Source of the DNA: Prevotella sp.
GTDB taxonomy: Bacteria; Bacteroidota; Bacteroidia; Bacteroidales; Bacteroidaceae
DNA: 64,000 bases
Assembly: GCA_017470055.1 (NCBI GenBank)
Contig: JAFUFD010000060.1
Coordinates: 35,392-99,391, forward strand
Reading direction: 5' to 3'
How positions within the stretch are numbered: position 1 is the stretch's first letter; each line of letters begins with the position of its first letter. The translations under genes and the position numbers were made by a program. The notes beneath the pieces are model-generated. The model did no database searches, was not told where the DNA came from, and saw only the letters and a program-made list of their open reading frames with translations. Below are positions 8,279-16,946 of this stretch, in pieces.

Positions 8279-10219
8279 ATGAGGACAAGACTATTTTTGT
8301 TGACACTGCTCTGTCCATTGTTAGTAATGGCAGCGCAAAGAGAGGTGACATCACCTGACGGCAGACTTGCCGTGAAGGTGAGTGTGGAAGACGGCATCAC
8401 CACCTATGCGGTGACGTATGACAGTATCGAGATGATACAGCCTTCTCGGCTGGGACTGAAGACGAATATCGGGGATTTCACCCAAGGGCTTGCCGTCGTG
8501 GAGGCGAGGGAGTCGATGGTGGAGAAGCACTATGACATGAGTCGCACGAAGACATCGCACAGCGACTTCAAGGCAAAACAGTTGGACATCACCCTGGCGA
8601 ATGCGGAGAGACACCAGATGACGGTGACCTTCCTCGTCGCCGACAATGACATCGCCTTCCAATATACCCTGCTCAGACAGGAGAACGACAATCCCAAGAG
8701 TGCCGTCGTCCATGGCGAGGCTACCGCTTTCCGCCTGCCGGCAGGCACCACGACATTCCTATCACCACAAAGCGACCCCATGATAGGATGGGAGCGCACG
8801 AAACCCAGTTATGAGGAGGTGTACTCCGCTGACGCCGCGATGACGGACAAGTCGCAATACGGGCACGGCTACGTGTTCCCTGCCCTCTTCCATGTAGGCG
8901 ACAAGGGGTGGGTACTGATTAGCGAGACGGGGGTGACCTCTGCCTACGTGGGCGCCCATCTGAGCGACTACGACGCTGCCATGGGCTATACCGTCGCCTA
9001 TCCGATGGAGGGCGAGAACAATGGTATAGGCACCACATCGGCAGGTATCCCCATCCCTGGCAGCACCCCCTGGCGCACCATCACCATTGGGCGTGACCTC
9101 AAGCCCATCGTTGAGACGACCATTGCCTTCGACCCCTTAACCCCATTATATGCCCCCTCTCAGGACTATCAGCCAGGACGCTATACGTGGAGTTGGCTCA
9201 TCTGGCAGGACGAGAGTATCAACTACGAGGACCAGGTGAAGTTCATCGACCTTGCCGCTGCCATGGGCTTCGAGTATTGTCTGGTGGACAACTGGTGGGA
9301 CACAAATATCGGACGAGACAGGATGGCGGAACTCTCCCGATACGCACAAGGGAAAGGGGTGCGCCTGATGCTGTGGTACAACTCGAACGGCTATGAGAAC
9401 GATGCCCCACAGACCCCACGGCAGCGTATGAGTACCAGCATCGCCCGTGACGAGGAGATGGCTTGGCTGAGACGTATCGGGGTCGCCGGTATCAAGGTAG
9501 ACTTCTTCGGAGGCGACAAACAGCAGACCCTCCAACTCTATGAGGATATCCTCAGCGACGCCAACCGCTACGGCTTGCAGTGCATCTTCCATGGCTGCAC
9601 GCTGCCTCGTGGCTGGGAGCGTCTCTATCCCAACTATGTGGCAAGCGAGGCTGTACTCGCCTCTGAGAACGTGTTCTTCGACGAAGGCGCCGCCATCCGT
9701 GAGCCATTCGACCTCACCCTGCATCCCTTCTGCCGCAACGCCGTTGCCTCGATGGACTGGGGAGGTACCATCATGAACCGTTTTATGAGCAAGGACAACA
9801 AGAGCCGTCATAGCCGTAAGACAACGGATATGTTTGAGATCGCCTCTGCCATCACCGTCCAGACCTCCGTCCAGTGTATGGCGATACAGCCTAACAACCT
9901 GCAGGAACTGCCACAGGTGGAGTTGGACTTGATGAAGTCGCTGCCCACCACTTGGGATGAGACAAGACTCATCGACGGCTACCCAGGCAAGTATGTCGTA
10001 CTGGCTCGTCGCCATGGCAACCAATGGTATATCGCAGGACTGAACGGGGAGAAGACTATAAAGAGACTGACACTGCAACTCCCCATGCTGGCTGGCAAGA
10101 CCATCAGTTACTATACAGACAACGTGAAGGGCTATGGAGAACTCAAGACCCTGAAGGTCGACAAGAAAGGACAAGCGAAAGTGGTGATACAACCGAATGG
10201 TGGACTCATCCTAAGATAA
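8279..10219 (+). CDS. Glycoside hydrolase family 97 (alpha-glucosidase/alpha-galactosidase type)
   Basis: The 646-residue protein has a signal peptide (MRTRLFLLTLLCPLLVMAA), an N-terminal beta-sandwich starting EVTSPDGRLAVKV, and a TIM barrel with VDNWWD, MLWYNSNGYEN and GIKVDFFGGD, then a C-terminal beta domain. Asp408 of KVDFF sits where the nucleophile of retaining family members is found (Asp415 in a Bacteroides enzyme of similar length), so a retaining alpha-galactosidase-like mechanism is more likely than the inverting SusB type; this assignment is from memory of the family and uncertain. It acts in the periplasm. No susC/susD genes are near. Confidence 0.88.
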   Translation: MRTRLFLLTLLCPLLVMAAQREVTSPDGRLAVKVSVEDGITTYAVTYDSIEMIQPSRLGLKTNIGDFTQGLAVVEARESMVEKHYDMSRTKTSHSDFKAKQLDITLANAERHQMTVTFLVADNDIAFQYTLLRQENDNPKSAVVHGEATAFRLPAGTTTFLSPQSDPMIGWERTKPSYEEVYSADAAMTDKSQYGHGYVFPALFHVGDKGWVLISETGVTSAYVGAHLSDYDAAMGYTVAYPMEGENNGIGTTSAGIPIPGSTPWRTITIGRDLKPIVETTIAFDPLTPLYAPSQDYQPGRYTWSWLIWQDESINYEDQVKFIDLAAAMGFEYCLVDNWWDTNIGRDRMAELSRYAQGKGVRLMLWYNSNGYENDAPQTPRQRMSTSIARDEEMAWLRRIGVAGIKVDFFGGDKQQTLQLYEDILSDANRYGLQCIFHGCTLPRGWERLYPNYVASEAVLASENVFFDEGAAIREPFDLTLHPFCRNAVASMDWGGTIMNRFMSKDNKSRHSRKTTDMFEIASAITVQTSVQCMAIQPNNLQELPQVELDLMKSLPTTWDETRLIDGYPGKYVVLARRHGNQWYIAGLNGEKTIKRLTLQLPMLAGKTISYYTDNVKGYGELKTLKVDKKGQAKVVIQPNGGLILR

Positions 10220-10249
10220 AGAAAGGGCGACATCAACGTCGCCCTTTCT
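10220..10249. terminator. Terminator between GH97 gene and dnaA
   Basis: A perfect 12-bp stem (10220-10231 with 10238-10249) with a 6-base loop lies between two convergent genes. The T-tract is short on both strands, stronger on the dnaA side. Confidence 0.7.
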
Positions 10250-10263
10250 CACATATTATTCAA

Positions 10264-11673
10264 CTATTGTTTTAACTTAAAAGAATTCTCAATACTACTC
10301 AACTCTGCGGAGAACGACTTATCGACCTTCAAACGTTGCTCGACAGCCGTGCAACTATGGATAACGGTCGAGTGGTCACGCCCTCCTATCAACTGTCCGA
10401 TACGTGACGCTGGCATCTTCGTATACTTCTGAGCAAGATACATCGACACCTGACGCACGATGACATAGTCACGCTTGCGAGACTTGCTGAACACGTTCTG
10501 CTGCGATACATTATAGTGGTCGCAGACACGCTCCAGAATATCGTCCACAGTAAGAGGATGGTTGTCGACCTTGACAGCACGCTTGATGACACGCTCCGCA
10601 AGGCGCATATCGACATTGCTGTTATATACTATTGAGTAAGCCATCAGCGAGTTGACCACTCCCTCCAAGTCACGTACTGAGCCGTTTGCCGTCTCAGCGA
10701 TAAACTGGATGACATCCTCAGGAATCTGCAAGCCATCCCGCTTGCACTTGGCATGCAGGATATCAACACACAACTGCATGTTAGGCTTCTCCAACTCCGC
10801 AATCAGTCCACAGGCGAAACGTGTCAGCAGACGGTCCTTCATACCCTGCAAGTCAACAGGGGGGCGATCGCTGGCAAGAATAATCTGCTTGCCATTGCGG
10901 AACAGATGGTTGAAGATGTGGAAGAAAGTGTCCAGCGTCTTGGGTGACGTAGCCCACTCCTGTATGTCGTCAACGATCAAAACATCGATGGTCTGATAGA
11001 AGCGGATAAAGTCATTGACGGTATTCTGACGTGTGGCATCCGTAAACTGCACTTGGAAGAGACGCGCGGAGACATACAGCACACGCTTCGTAGAATACAT
11101 CTCCTTGCATTTCACACCAATAGCATTAATAAGGTGGGTCTTACCACAACCAGAGGGTCCATAGACAAAGAAGGGGTTGAAAGTCGACTTGCCAGGATGC
11201 TCTGCGATAGAGAGTCCCACGGTACGTGGCAACTTATTGCTGTCGCCCTCGATGAAGGTCTGGAAAGTCTTGTGCACATCCAACTGCGGATTCAAGTCCT
11301 GAGGAACAGCGGCATCCAAAGTCGTAGGCGCCTTGTTGCCACGAGTGGTAGGCTGTGGCTGATCAATATTGACAGGCTCACTACCCTCCTCCTCGACAGT
11401 CAGTTTGTGCGCTTTGTCGACCACGATACGATAGCGAAGTTCGACATTCGCGCCAAAGCAACGGCGCAACACCTTACTTAATAAGGTCACATAGTATTGC
11501 TCCAAATACTCATACACATACCTGCTCGGTACTTGTATGAGAAGCATCTGGCTCTCCGTATCGTATTTCTCGAACACGATAGGCGCGAACCAGGTCTTGT
11601 ATTGCTGCTCTGTAACGTTCTCCCTAATCAGATGAAGGCAGTCGTCCCAAAGCGCCTTTGGAGTTTTTCCCAT
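10264..11673 (-). CDS. dnaA: Chromosomal replication initiator DnaA
   Basis: This 469-residue protein has all four domains: the N-terminal LWDDCLHLI region, a variable linker (about 95-135), the AAA+ core with Walker A GPSGCGKT and Walker B VDDIQ, and the DNA-binding domain ending in the signature GGRDHSTVIHSC. It binds DnaA boxes and opens oriC. The gene is monocistronic, with its own promoter, and no dnaN or recF follows, which is usual in Bacteroidota. Confidence 0.97.
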   Translation of the reverse strand: MGKTPKALWDDCLHLIRENVTEQQYKTWFAPIVFEKYDTESQMLLIQVPSRYVYEYLEQYYVTLLSKVLRRCFGANVELRYRIVVDKAHKLTVEEEGSEPVNIDQPQPTTRGNKAPTTLDAAVPQDLNPQLDVHKTFQTFIEGDSNKLPRTVGLSIAEHPGKSTFNPFFVYGPSGCGKTHLINAIGVKCKEMYSTKRVLYVSARLFQVQFTDATRQNTVNDFIRFYQTIDVLIVDDIQEWATSPKTLDTFFHIFNHLFRNGKQIILASDRPPVDLQGMKDRLLTRFACGLIAELEKPNMQLCVDILHAKCKRDGLQIPEDVIQFIAETANGSVRDLEGVVNSLMAYSIVYNSNVDMRLAERVIKRAVKVDNHPLTVDDILERVCDHYNVSQQNVFSKSRKRDYVIVRQVSMYLAQKYTKMPASRIGQLIGGRDHSTVIHSCTAVEQRLKVDKSFSAELSSIENSFKLKQ

Positions 11674-11742
11674 GCGGCGTTATACTTTTTAAATTATTAA
11701 TAAACTAATCTTGTTAAAGAATATAGTTTTCGTTTTCGATTG

Positions 11743-11774
11743 CAAAGTTCGTACTTTTTTTTGAAATATGCAAA
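11743..11774 (-). promoter_or_regulatory. dnaA promoter
   Basis: On the minus strand TTTG (11771-11774), a 20-base spacer and GAACTTTG (11743-11750, one change from TAnnTTTG) form a promoter about 70 bases before dnaA. The 379-base gap between dnaA and the MCE gene otherwise holds a terminator near 11925 and one DnaA-box-like TTATTCACA (11782-11790); no cluster of boxes is present. Confidence 0.6.
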
Positions 11775-11904
11775 TACGTATTTATTCACAAAAAATATAC
11801 AACCCATCGTAACTTACTAATCTATCGGGGTTTAGAGCATACACGGAAGAAATGAAGACTTTTTCTATTTGCAAAATCACAAGTTTCTGCCTCTCAAAGA
11901 CTTA

Positions 11905-11941
11905 CCAAAAACCGCACACCCGACATGGAATGTGCGGTCTT
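11905..11941 (-). terminator. Terminator of the amidase-MCE operon
   Basis: On the minus strand ACCGCACA pairs with TGTGCGGT (11911-11938, loop 12) and is followed by a T5 tract. It lies about 110 bases after the MCE gene stop. Confidence 0.8.
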
Positions 11942-12052
11942 CGTTTATCTCAAAACTCCAAACGTTGCTATTATCAAGCAGTTCCGAATGATACGTTGAA
12001 ACTTCTTTCACCTTCTCTTCTTATTTAGACAAAATAAAAATTAAGAAGAATT

Positions 12053-12958
12053 TTATTTGTCTTTTTTGCCGAAAACGGAGAAGTGCACATAGCGTTTTGG
12101 ATGCTGTTTCAAATCTCTCATCAGAGAGTCAGCATCGGCGGCTGTGGCACTCAAATGGTTATAGAGGGAAGCGTCACGCATCAGAAGTCCTAAGGTGCCC
12201 TCGTTGCTGTTGAGTTTCTGGGTCATCTCCTCCACATTCGCCAACGTCTTATTGACATTCGCCTGCATCGCAGCCACATCGATGGACGACAGGTTTGCCG
12301 TCAACTGCTGGGTATTATCCAGCACACCATCCGCTTTCCTCAGCATCGAGGGGACATCACGCCCCAGACTTGCCGACAGGGTACGCAGGTCGACACTCGT
12401 CTGCTGAAGGTTTGCCGTCATTCCCTCTACGTTATGCAACGTGTTACGAAGCGCAGGATCAGCAAGCAACAGGTTCAGACTGGTCAGGATAGAGTCGAGT
12501 TTTGGCATCATCGCCTCAATGGCGGGAACCATCTCGCCCACCTTACTCATAACACCTTCCTCGATTTTCCCCACAATGGTGTCGCCCACTGCCACAAAAC
12601 TCAGCGGATTGTCCGACAATACCAAATTGATCTTGATATTACCCAGCAAGTCACTGGCAAGTTCCGCATGGGAACCTACAGGCACCCGCATCTGCTTGTC
12701 GAGTCCCATGATGGCGATAATCTTATTAGGACGTTCATAGTCATACTCGATACGCTCGACGACACCCACCTTATAGCCATTGGCATAGACTGGTGAGGAT
12801 GCGGCAAGTCCACTGACATCATCGAACGCCACACAGTAATTGTTGGAATTCGAGAAAACACTCAGCCCCTTCAGGAAATTCAAACCGAAATAAAGCACCA
12901 CCAACGCCACGATAGCGACCAAGGCTATCTGTATCTCTTTTGTAAAGAACTTCTTCAT
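12053..12958 (-). CDS. MCE/MlaD family lipid-transport protein
   Basis: The 301-residue protein has one N-terminal membrane anchor (about residues 8-28), an MCE domain (about 38-115, with YCVAFDDVSGLAASSPVYANGYKVG) and a long helical C-terminal part. MCE proteins form hexameric rings or needles that move phospholipids between inner and outer membranes. The permease and ATPase partners are not in this window. It starts 3 bases after the amidase gene ends. Confidence 0.9.
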   Translation of the reverse strand: MKKFFTKEIQIALVAIVALVVLYFGLNFLKGLSVFSNSNNYCVAFDDVSGLAASSPVYANGYKVGVVERIEYDYERPNKIIAIMGLDKQMRVPVGSHAELASDLLGNIKINLVLSDNPLSFVAVGDTIVGKIEEGVMSKVGEMVPAIEAMMPKLDSILTSLNLLLADPALRNTLHNVEGMTANLQQTSVDLRTLSASLGRDVPSMLRKADGVLDNTQQLTANLSSIDVAAMQANVNKTLANVEEMTQKLNSNEGTLGLLMRDASLYNHLSATAADADSLMRDLKQHPKRYVHFSVFGKKDK

Positions 12959-12961
12959 GTG

Positions 12962-14173
12962 TTATCGTTTATTCTTATTTGCTCTGAACTCACGGATAGC
13001 CGCACGGGTATCCACTTTCTTGTCACCTCTAAACGCGATGATAAAAGCCTCTGGGAAATTCGCCACCAGACTCTCACGCACCTTGGCAATCTCATCATAG
13101 TCGGTAGACGCTCCTACCGTATATTTATAGAAGCCTCCCTCCTCGTAGCACTGGGCGGCAGGCTGTCCGTTCAACTTCGACTTGCTGACCTTCTGGCGAG
13201 AGGCGCTTGCCATAATCTGCACCTTGAACACCAAGGCGGAGTCTGTCGGCTCCTTGACCTCCTCCACCTTACTCACTGGAGCCATTGGCTCTTGCTCCGC
13301 TTTCTCTGGAACGGCAGCGACGGGCTCTTTCTGTTTTTCCTCTTGCGGCACTATAGAAGGAATCTGATAATCCTGCTTCTGCTCTGCCTGATAAGGTACC
13401 GTGATATTAGAGTCGTACTTCCGCTTGTAGTCCAGAAAAGCCTGATAGATGCCATAGCCCAGACGGTCGATGCCATTAGAACTGTTCAACATCTGCTCCT
13501 CATCCGAGGTCGTGATAAAACCTAACTCTATCAGACAACTGGGCATGGAGGTCTCACGCAACACCAGAAAACCAGCCTGCTTCACCCCCTTGTCTGGACG
13601 ATTGGCTGCCGCACAGGCTCTTTTCTGCACGAAACGTGCCAGTTCCACACTCTGTGCCATATTCTTGTCCTGCATGAACTCAAACATGATATAACTCTCA
13701 CTGGAGTTGGGATCGAAGCCCTCGTAGCGCTGTTTGTAGTCTTTCTCTATGAGAATAACGGAGTTCTCACGCTTTGCCACATCCAGATTGGTGGCGGCAC
13801 GGTGCATTCCTAGTGTATAGGTCTCCATGCCACGAGCCACCCTACCTCGAGGCACTGCGTTCGTATGGATGGAGATAAAGAGGTCTGCCTTGTTCTTATT
13901 GGCGATGTCGGCACGGGTATGCAAGGGGATAAAGACATCCGTCTTGCGGGTATAGATCACTCTCACGTCAGGACAGTTCCTCTCAACATACCGCCCAAAG
14001 GCGAGAGCCACGTTCAAGTTAATATTCTTCTCCTTGGAAAAAGCACCCAAGGCACCTGCGTCATGCCCGCCATGACCAGCGTCGATAACCAGTGTGAATT
14101 TCTTGTTTGCGGCAGCCACAGCCACTACAAACCCCACCGTTATCCATATCAGAAATAGTATCCTATTCTTCAT
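12962..14173 (-). CDS. N-acetylmuramoyl-L-alanine amidase with C-terminal SPOR-like domain
   Basis: The 403-residue protein has a signal peptide (ILFLIWITVGFVVAVAAA), an Amidase_3 domain (VIDAGHGGHDAGA with the zinc His, SIHTNA, and PSCLIELGF containing the catalytic Glu), a Pro/Glu-rich linker (about 275-315) and a C-terminal SPOR-like domain starting FKVQIMAS. It cleaves the peptide stem from peptidoglycan, probably at division sites. It leads the two-gene unit with the MCE protein. Confidence 0.92.
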   Translation of the reverse strand: MKNRILFLIWITVGFVVAVAAANKKFTLVIDAGHGGHDAGALGAFSKEKNINLNVALAFGRYVERNCPDVRVIYTRKTDVFIPLHTRADIANKNKADLFISIHTNAVPRGRVARGMETYTLGMHRAATNLDVAKRENSVILIEKDYKQRYEGFDPNSSESYIMFEFMQDKNMAQSVELARFVQKRACAAANRPDKGVKQAGFLVLRETSMPSCLIELGFITTSDEEQMLNSSNGIDRLGYGIYQAFLDYKRKYDSNITVPYQAEQKQDYQIPSIVPQEEKQKEPVAAVPEKAEQEPMAPVSKVEEVKEPTDSALVFKVQIMASASRQKVSKSKLNGQPAAQCYEEGGFYKYTVGASTDYDEIAKVRESLVANFPEAFIIAFRGDKKVDTRAAIREFRANKNKR

Positions 14174-14225
14174 ATCTACGTTTTCAAGGGTGCAAAATTA
14201 GTTATTTTCCCGCAAAAACCGACAC

Positions 14226-14612
14226 TTATCCGCCAGTTTTATCATTTATTAAATGTAATTCCACGCCAGCCCCCTTACAGTCGGCACCCATAGGGGGATT
14301 CTGCTTCATAAGTCGGAGATCAACACTTGTCACCTTGGGGAAACGCTTAAGGAGGGTATTCACGATACGCCCCGCTACATGCTCCAGCAAGGCAGAAGGC
14401 TGCTCCATCTCCTGTCGCACGAGTCGGTAGACCTCCGCATAGTTGAGGGTATCCTCCACGTGGTCAGAAGCCATCGCCTCCGAGAGGTCGTAGCCCATGC
14501 GGAGAGACACGAGGAAATCGGCTCCCACATTCCTCTCCTGGGGCATCACCCCATGGAAGGCATGAAAGCGGACATCCTTCAAAAAGACATATCCTGACTT
14601 TACTCTCATCAT
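14226..14612 (-). CDS. folB: Dihydroneopterin aldolase
   Basis: This 128-residue protein of normal length carries FHAFHGVMPQER at the N-terminus, LNYAEVYRLV with the conserved Tyr, the catalytic Glu in LLEHVAGRIV, and a lysine in MKQNPP. It releases glycolaldehyde from dihydroneopterin in folate synthesis. Two ATGs (14612, 14609) are possible. It follows the ribonucleotide-reductase-like gene by 3 bases. Confidence 0.92.
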   Translation of the reverse strand: MMRVKSGYVFLKDVRFHAFHGVMPQERNVGADFLVSLRMGYDLSEAMASDHVEDTLNYAEVYRLVRQEMEQPSALLEHVAGRIVNTLLKRFPKVTSVDLRLMKQNPPMGADCKGAGVELHLINDKTGG

Positions 14613-14615
14613 TGC

Positions 14616-15137
14616 CTACTCTTGTGACTCCTCCTGCTCGTCGTTATTGCCTGGCAAGTATTTCTTCAAGGCACGCTCCACACCCACCTTCCAAGTATTG
14701 ATACTCTCGTCTTTAAGAGACAGAGAGCCTACGAGACGGATGACATGCTCCAAAGGCATGCGGTAACGCAACACGCCACTGATCAACTTGGCGTAGTTCC
14801 AATACTCTGGGTTGAACTTCTCCGAGAGTCCCTCCACAGTGGTCTTATAGCCCCGTTTGTTCTCAAACTGGAAGTCATAACGCTTGGTGCCATCAGGATT
14901 TACCTGCTTGATGATCTTACCATGGGTGACCGTCTTGGGCAGGACGATACCCTCCTCATCATCCTGTAAACCCGTGAATATCTCATAGGGATAGCCGTCG
15001 AGCAACCCGACGAAGGCGACCCATTTCTCTTTGTTGTTCTGGAAACGCACCACATCGCACTCTAAGACCTGAGGACGAATCTCCACTACTTCAGGACGTT
15101 GGTCCTGTACTGACTCTTTCTTGTTATTTCCTTCCAT
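14616..15137 (-). CDS. Stand-alone protein resembling the C-terminal region of class II ribonucleotide reductase
   Basis: The 173-residue protein contains CDVVRFQNNKEKWVAFVGLL, YEIFTGL, YDFQFENKRGYK and YWNYAKLISGVLRYRMPLE, followed by INTWKVGVERALKKYLPG. I recognise this block as the region just before the Cys-rich tail of adenosylcobalamin-dependent ribonucleotide reductases (NrdJ) of Bacteroidota. Here it stands alone, has its own start and promoter, and ends in an acidic tail without the zinc-ribbon cysteines. It is not a pseudogene by appearance. A regulatory or assembly role is possible but unknown. Confidence 0.65.
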   Translation of the reverse strand: MEGNNKKESVQDQRPEVVEIRPQVLECDVVRFQNNKEKWVAFVGLLDGYPYEIFTGLQDDEEGIVLPKTVTHGKIIKQVNPDGTKRYDFQFENKRGYKTTVEGLSEKFNPEYWNYAKLISGVLRYRMPLEHVIRLVGSLSLKDESINTWKVGVERALKKYLPGNNDEQEESQE

Positions 15138-15154
15138 ATCTTGACTATTTTTTG

Positions 15155-15185
15155 CAAAGTTACTAACTTTATCTGATATAACAAA
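15155..15185 (-). promoter_or_regulatory. Promoter of the RNR-like gene / folB unit
   Basis: Minus-strand TTTG (15182-15185), a 19-base spacer and TAACTTTG (15155-15162) match the Bacteroidota consensus and lie 18 bases before the start codon. Confidence 0.7.
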
Positions 15186-15250
15186 TAACTTTTTCGGAAA
15201 CTTTCAATAAACTTTCAGGGGAAAAGTTCTCCTTTTTGGGAAAGATTATG

Positions 15251-15258
15251 TACTTTTG
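15251..15258 (+). promoter_or_regulatory. -7 box of the nitroreductase gene
   Basis: TACTTTTG ends only 4 bases before ATG 15263, so transcription would begin at or just inside the start codon, a leaderless arrangement. No clear -33 box is seen at the standard distance. Confidence 0.5.
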
Positions 15259-15262
15259 CAGC

Positions 15263-16024
15263 ATGAAGAATCTGACAACACGGCGAACAATTCGCCAATA
15301 CAGCAACAAGGAAGTGAACGAGGAACTCCTCAATCGCCTCATGACGGAGGCGAGTCGCACACAGACAATGGGCAACCTCCAACTCTATAGCGTGGTGGTG
15401 ACCCGCTCCGAAGAGATGAAGCAGAGGCTTGCTCCTGCGCATTTCAACCAACCCATGGTGACACAGGCTCCTGTGGTACTCACCATCCTCGCCGACTTCA
15501 ACCGTACCAGCGCATGGGCTCGCTGCCGCAACGCGGAACCCGGCTACGACAACTTCCTGTCGTTCTTCAATGCCAGTATCGATGCCCTGCTCTATACACA
15601 GACACTTTGTAACCTGATGGATGAGGAAGGACTGGGATATTGCTATTTGGGGACGACGGTCTATCAACCCCAGCAGATCATCGACATTCTGGAACTGCCT
15701 CAACTCACGTTCCCTGTCGCCACGCTCACCGTCGGCTGGCCTGCCGAGGAGCCTCCCCTCTCTGATCGTCTGCCCTTGGAGAGTTTCATCCACCATGAGA
15801 CATACACAGACTATCTCGCCAAAGACATTGACACCTATTATACGGCAAAAGAACACCTGCCCGAGAATCAGCATTTCGTGGCAATCAACCACAAAGAGAC
15901 TCTCGCGCAGGTGTTTACCGACATCCGTTATACACGGAAAGACAATGAGGCGATGTCCAAGGGGCTCATCGAAGCCCTGACACGACAAGGGTTTATTGGT
16001 TGTACTTCCTCAAGAGTCCCTTGA
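15263..16024 (+). CDS. Nitroreductase family NAD(P)H-dependent oxidoreductase
   Basis: The 253-residue protein starts MKNLTTRRTIRQYSNKEV, the typical FMN-binding N-terminus of the family, and has the GYCYLGTTVY segment seen in NfsA/FRP-like members. It would reduce quinones, flavins or nitro compounds with FMN. Start ATG 15263 is preferred; in-frame ATG 15248 would place the promoter-like box inside the gene. Its last 32 bases overlap the convergent GH5 gene. Confidence 0.87.
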   Translation: MKNLTTRRTIRQYSNKEVNEELLNRLMTEASRTQTMGNLQLYSVVVTRSEEMKQRLAPAHFNQPMVTQAPVVLTILADFNRTSAWARCRNAEPGYDNFLSFFNASIDALLYTQTLCNLMDEEGLGYCYLGTTVYQPQQIIDILELPQLTFPVATLTVGWPAEEPPLSDRLPLESFIHHETYTDYLAKDIDTYYTAKEHLPENQHFVAINHKETLAQVFTDIRYTRKDNEAMSKGLIEALTRQGFIGCTSSRVP

Positions 16025-16943
16025 CAAGTTTTCCGTAGACCTTGATGACATCGTCTGCCCACGGTCCTGTGGCTGTGGCACGGGGAAGAAGCATCGAGCA
16101 ACTCTCATTCTTGTCGCTGATAGACCAGCATACCCAACTGACACCAAGACGCTCACAGAGTTGAATCCACTGCTCTTCCGACTCGGGGTCGATCTTTCCG
16201 TCGCCTGAAGCCTCTGTGGCACCGCTCTCTGAGATAAAGACAGGAATGCCCTTCTTAACGGCATCCTCCATACGGTCACGCAGGTAGTCACCATGAGTGG
16301 CGGCATAGAAATGGACGGTGTACATGATATTGGAGTAACCTGTCAATGGGCTCTCCGCCACCAAGTGGATGTCCTGATCCCAATGGGGGCAGCCCACAAG
16401 GACGATATTATCGGGGTCGTATTTACGAATCTCGCCAATCACCTCCGTGGCGTATTTCTTCAAGTCTGCCCAAGTGTCCTCCACTGGCTCATTGTATATC
16501 TCATAAATGACATGCGGATACTTGCCGTACTTCTGCGCCATCTCCCCAAAGAACCTCTTTGCCTCAGCGGTCTTCAGGATATGGGAGTGCCAGTCGATGA
16601 TGACATAGACATTATTCTTGATGGCAGCCTCAATGACAGGGGTGATACATTGCATGGCAAAGGTTGGGTTCTCCAAGTAGTTGTCCTCTATGAGGATGCC
16701 CATAGCGGCACGTACCACACTGGCATTCCAGTCTTCCTTGAGGGTCTTGATCACCTTTTTATTATAGAAACGAGGCCAGATGTTATGCCAGCCCAGACTA
16801 ACACCACGCAAGATAACAGGATTCCCGTTCTGGTCGCAGAGTTGAGCGCCCTTTACCTGCAGTTGCCCGTATTGCTTGACGGGATCGTTAGCGTATACAC
16901 TCAGTGCACACACAAAAAGGATAATAGTTAAAAGTTTTCTCAT
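15993..16943 (-). CDS. Glycoside hydrolase family 5 endo-beta-1,4-glucanase
   Basis: The 316-residue protein has a signal peptide (LLTIILFVCALSVYA) and a single GH5 catalytic domain close to the bacterial cellulase subfamily. The acid/base Glu is in YEIYNEP and the nucleophile Glu in VFISESG; WHSHIL and VHFYAATH give the other conserved active-site residues. It should hydrolyse beta-1,4-glucans. It starts 3 bases after cdsA, so it appears to be the last gene of the rsfS-ftsH-cdsA unit. Confidence 0.92.
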   Translation of the reverse strand: MRKLLTIILFVCALSVYANDPVKQYGQLQVKGAQLCDQNGNPVILRGVSLGWHNIWPRFYNKKVIKTLKEDWNASVVRAAMGILIEDNYLENPTFAMQCITPVIEAAIKNNVYVIIDWHSHILKTAEAKRFFGEMAQKYGKYPHVIYEIYNEPVEDTWADLKKYATEVIGEIRKYDPDNIVLVGCPHWDQDIHLVAESPLTGYSNIMYTVHFYAATHGDYLRDRMEDAVKKGIPVFISESGATEASGDGKIDPESEEQWIQLCERLGVSWVCWSISDKNESCSMLLPRATATGPWADDVIKVYGKLVKGLLRKYNQ

Positions 16944-16946
16944 ATT

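Noticed and set aside
9146-10192. Minus-strand frame of 348 codons opposite the GH97 gene
   Set aside because: The GH97 motifs fix the real frame; the antisense product is His/Val/Leu-rich with no family features.
11674-12052. Replication origin next to dnaA
   Set aside because: Only one TTATNCACA-like box was found and there is no AT-rich unwinding element with iterated boxes; the gap is explained by a terminator and the dnaA promoter.
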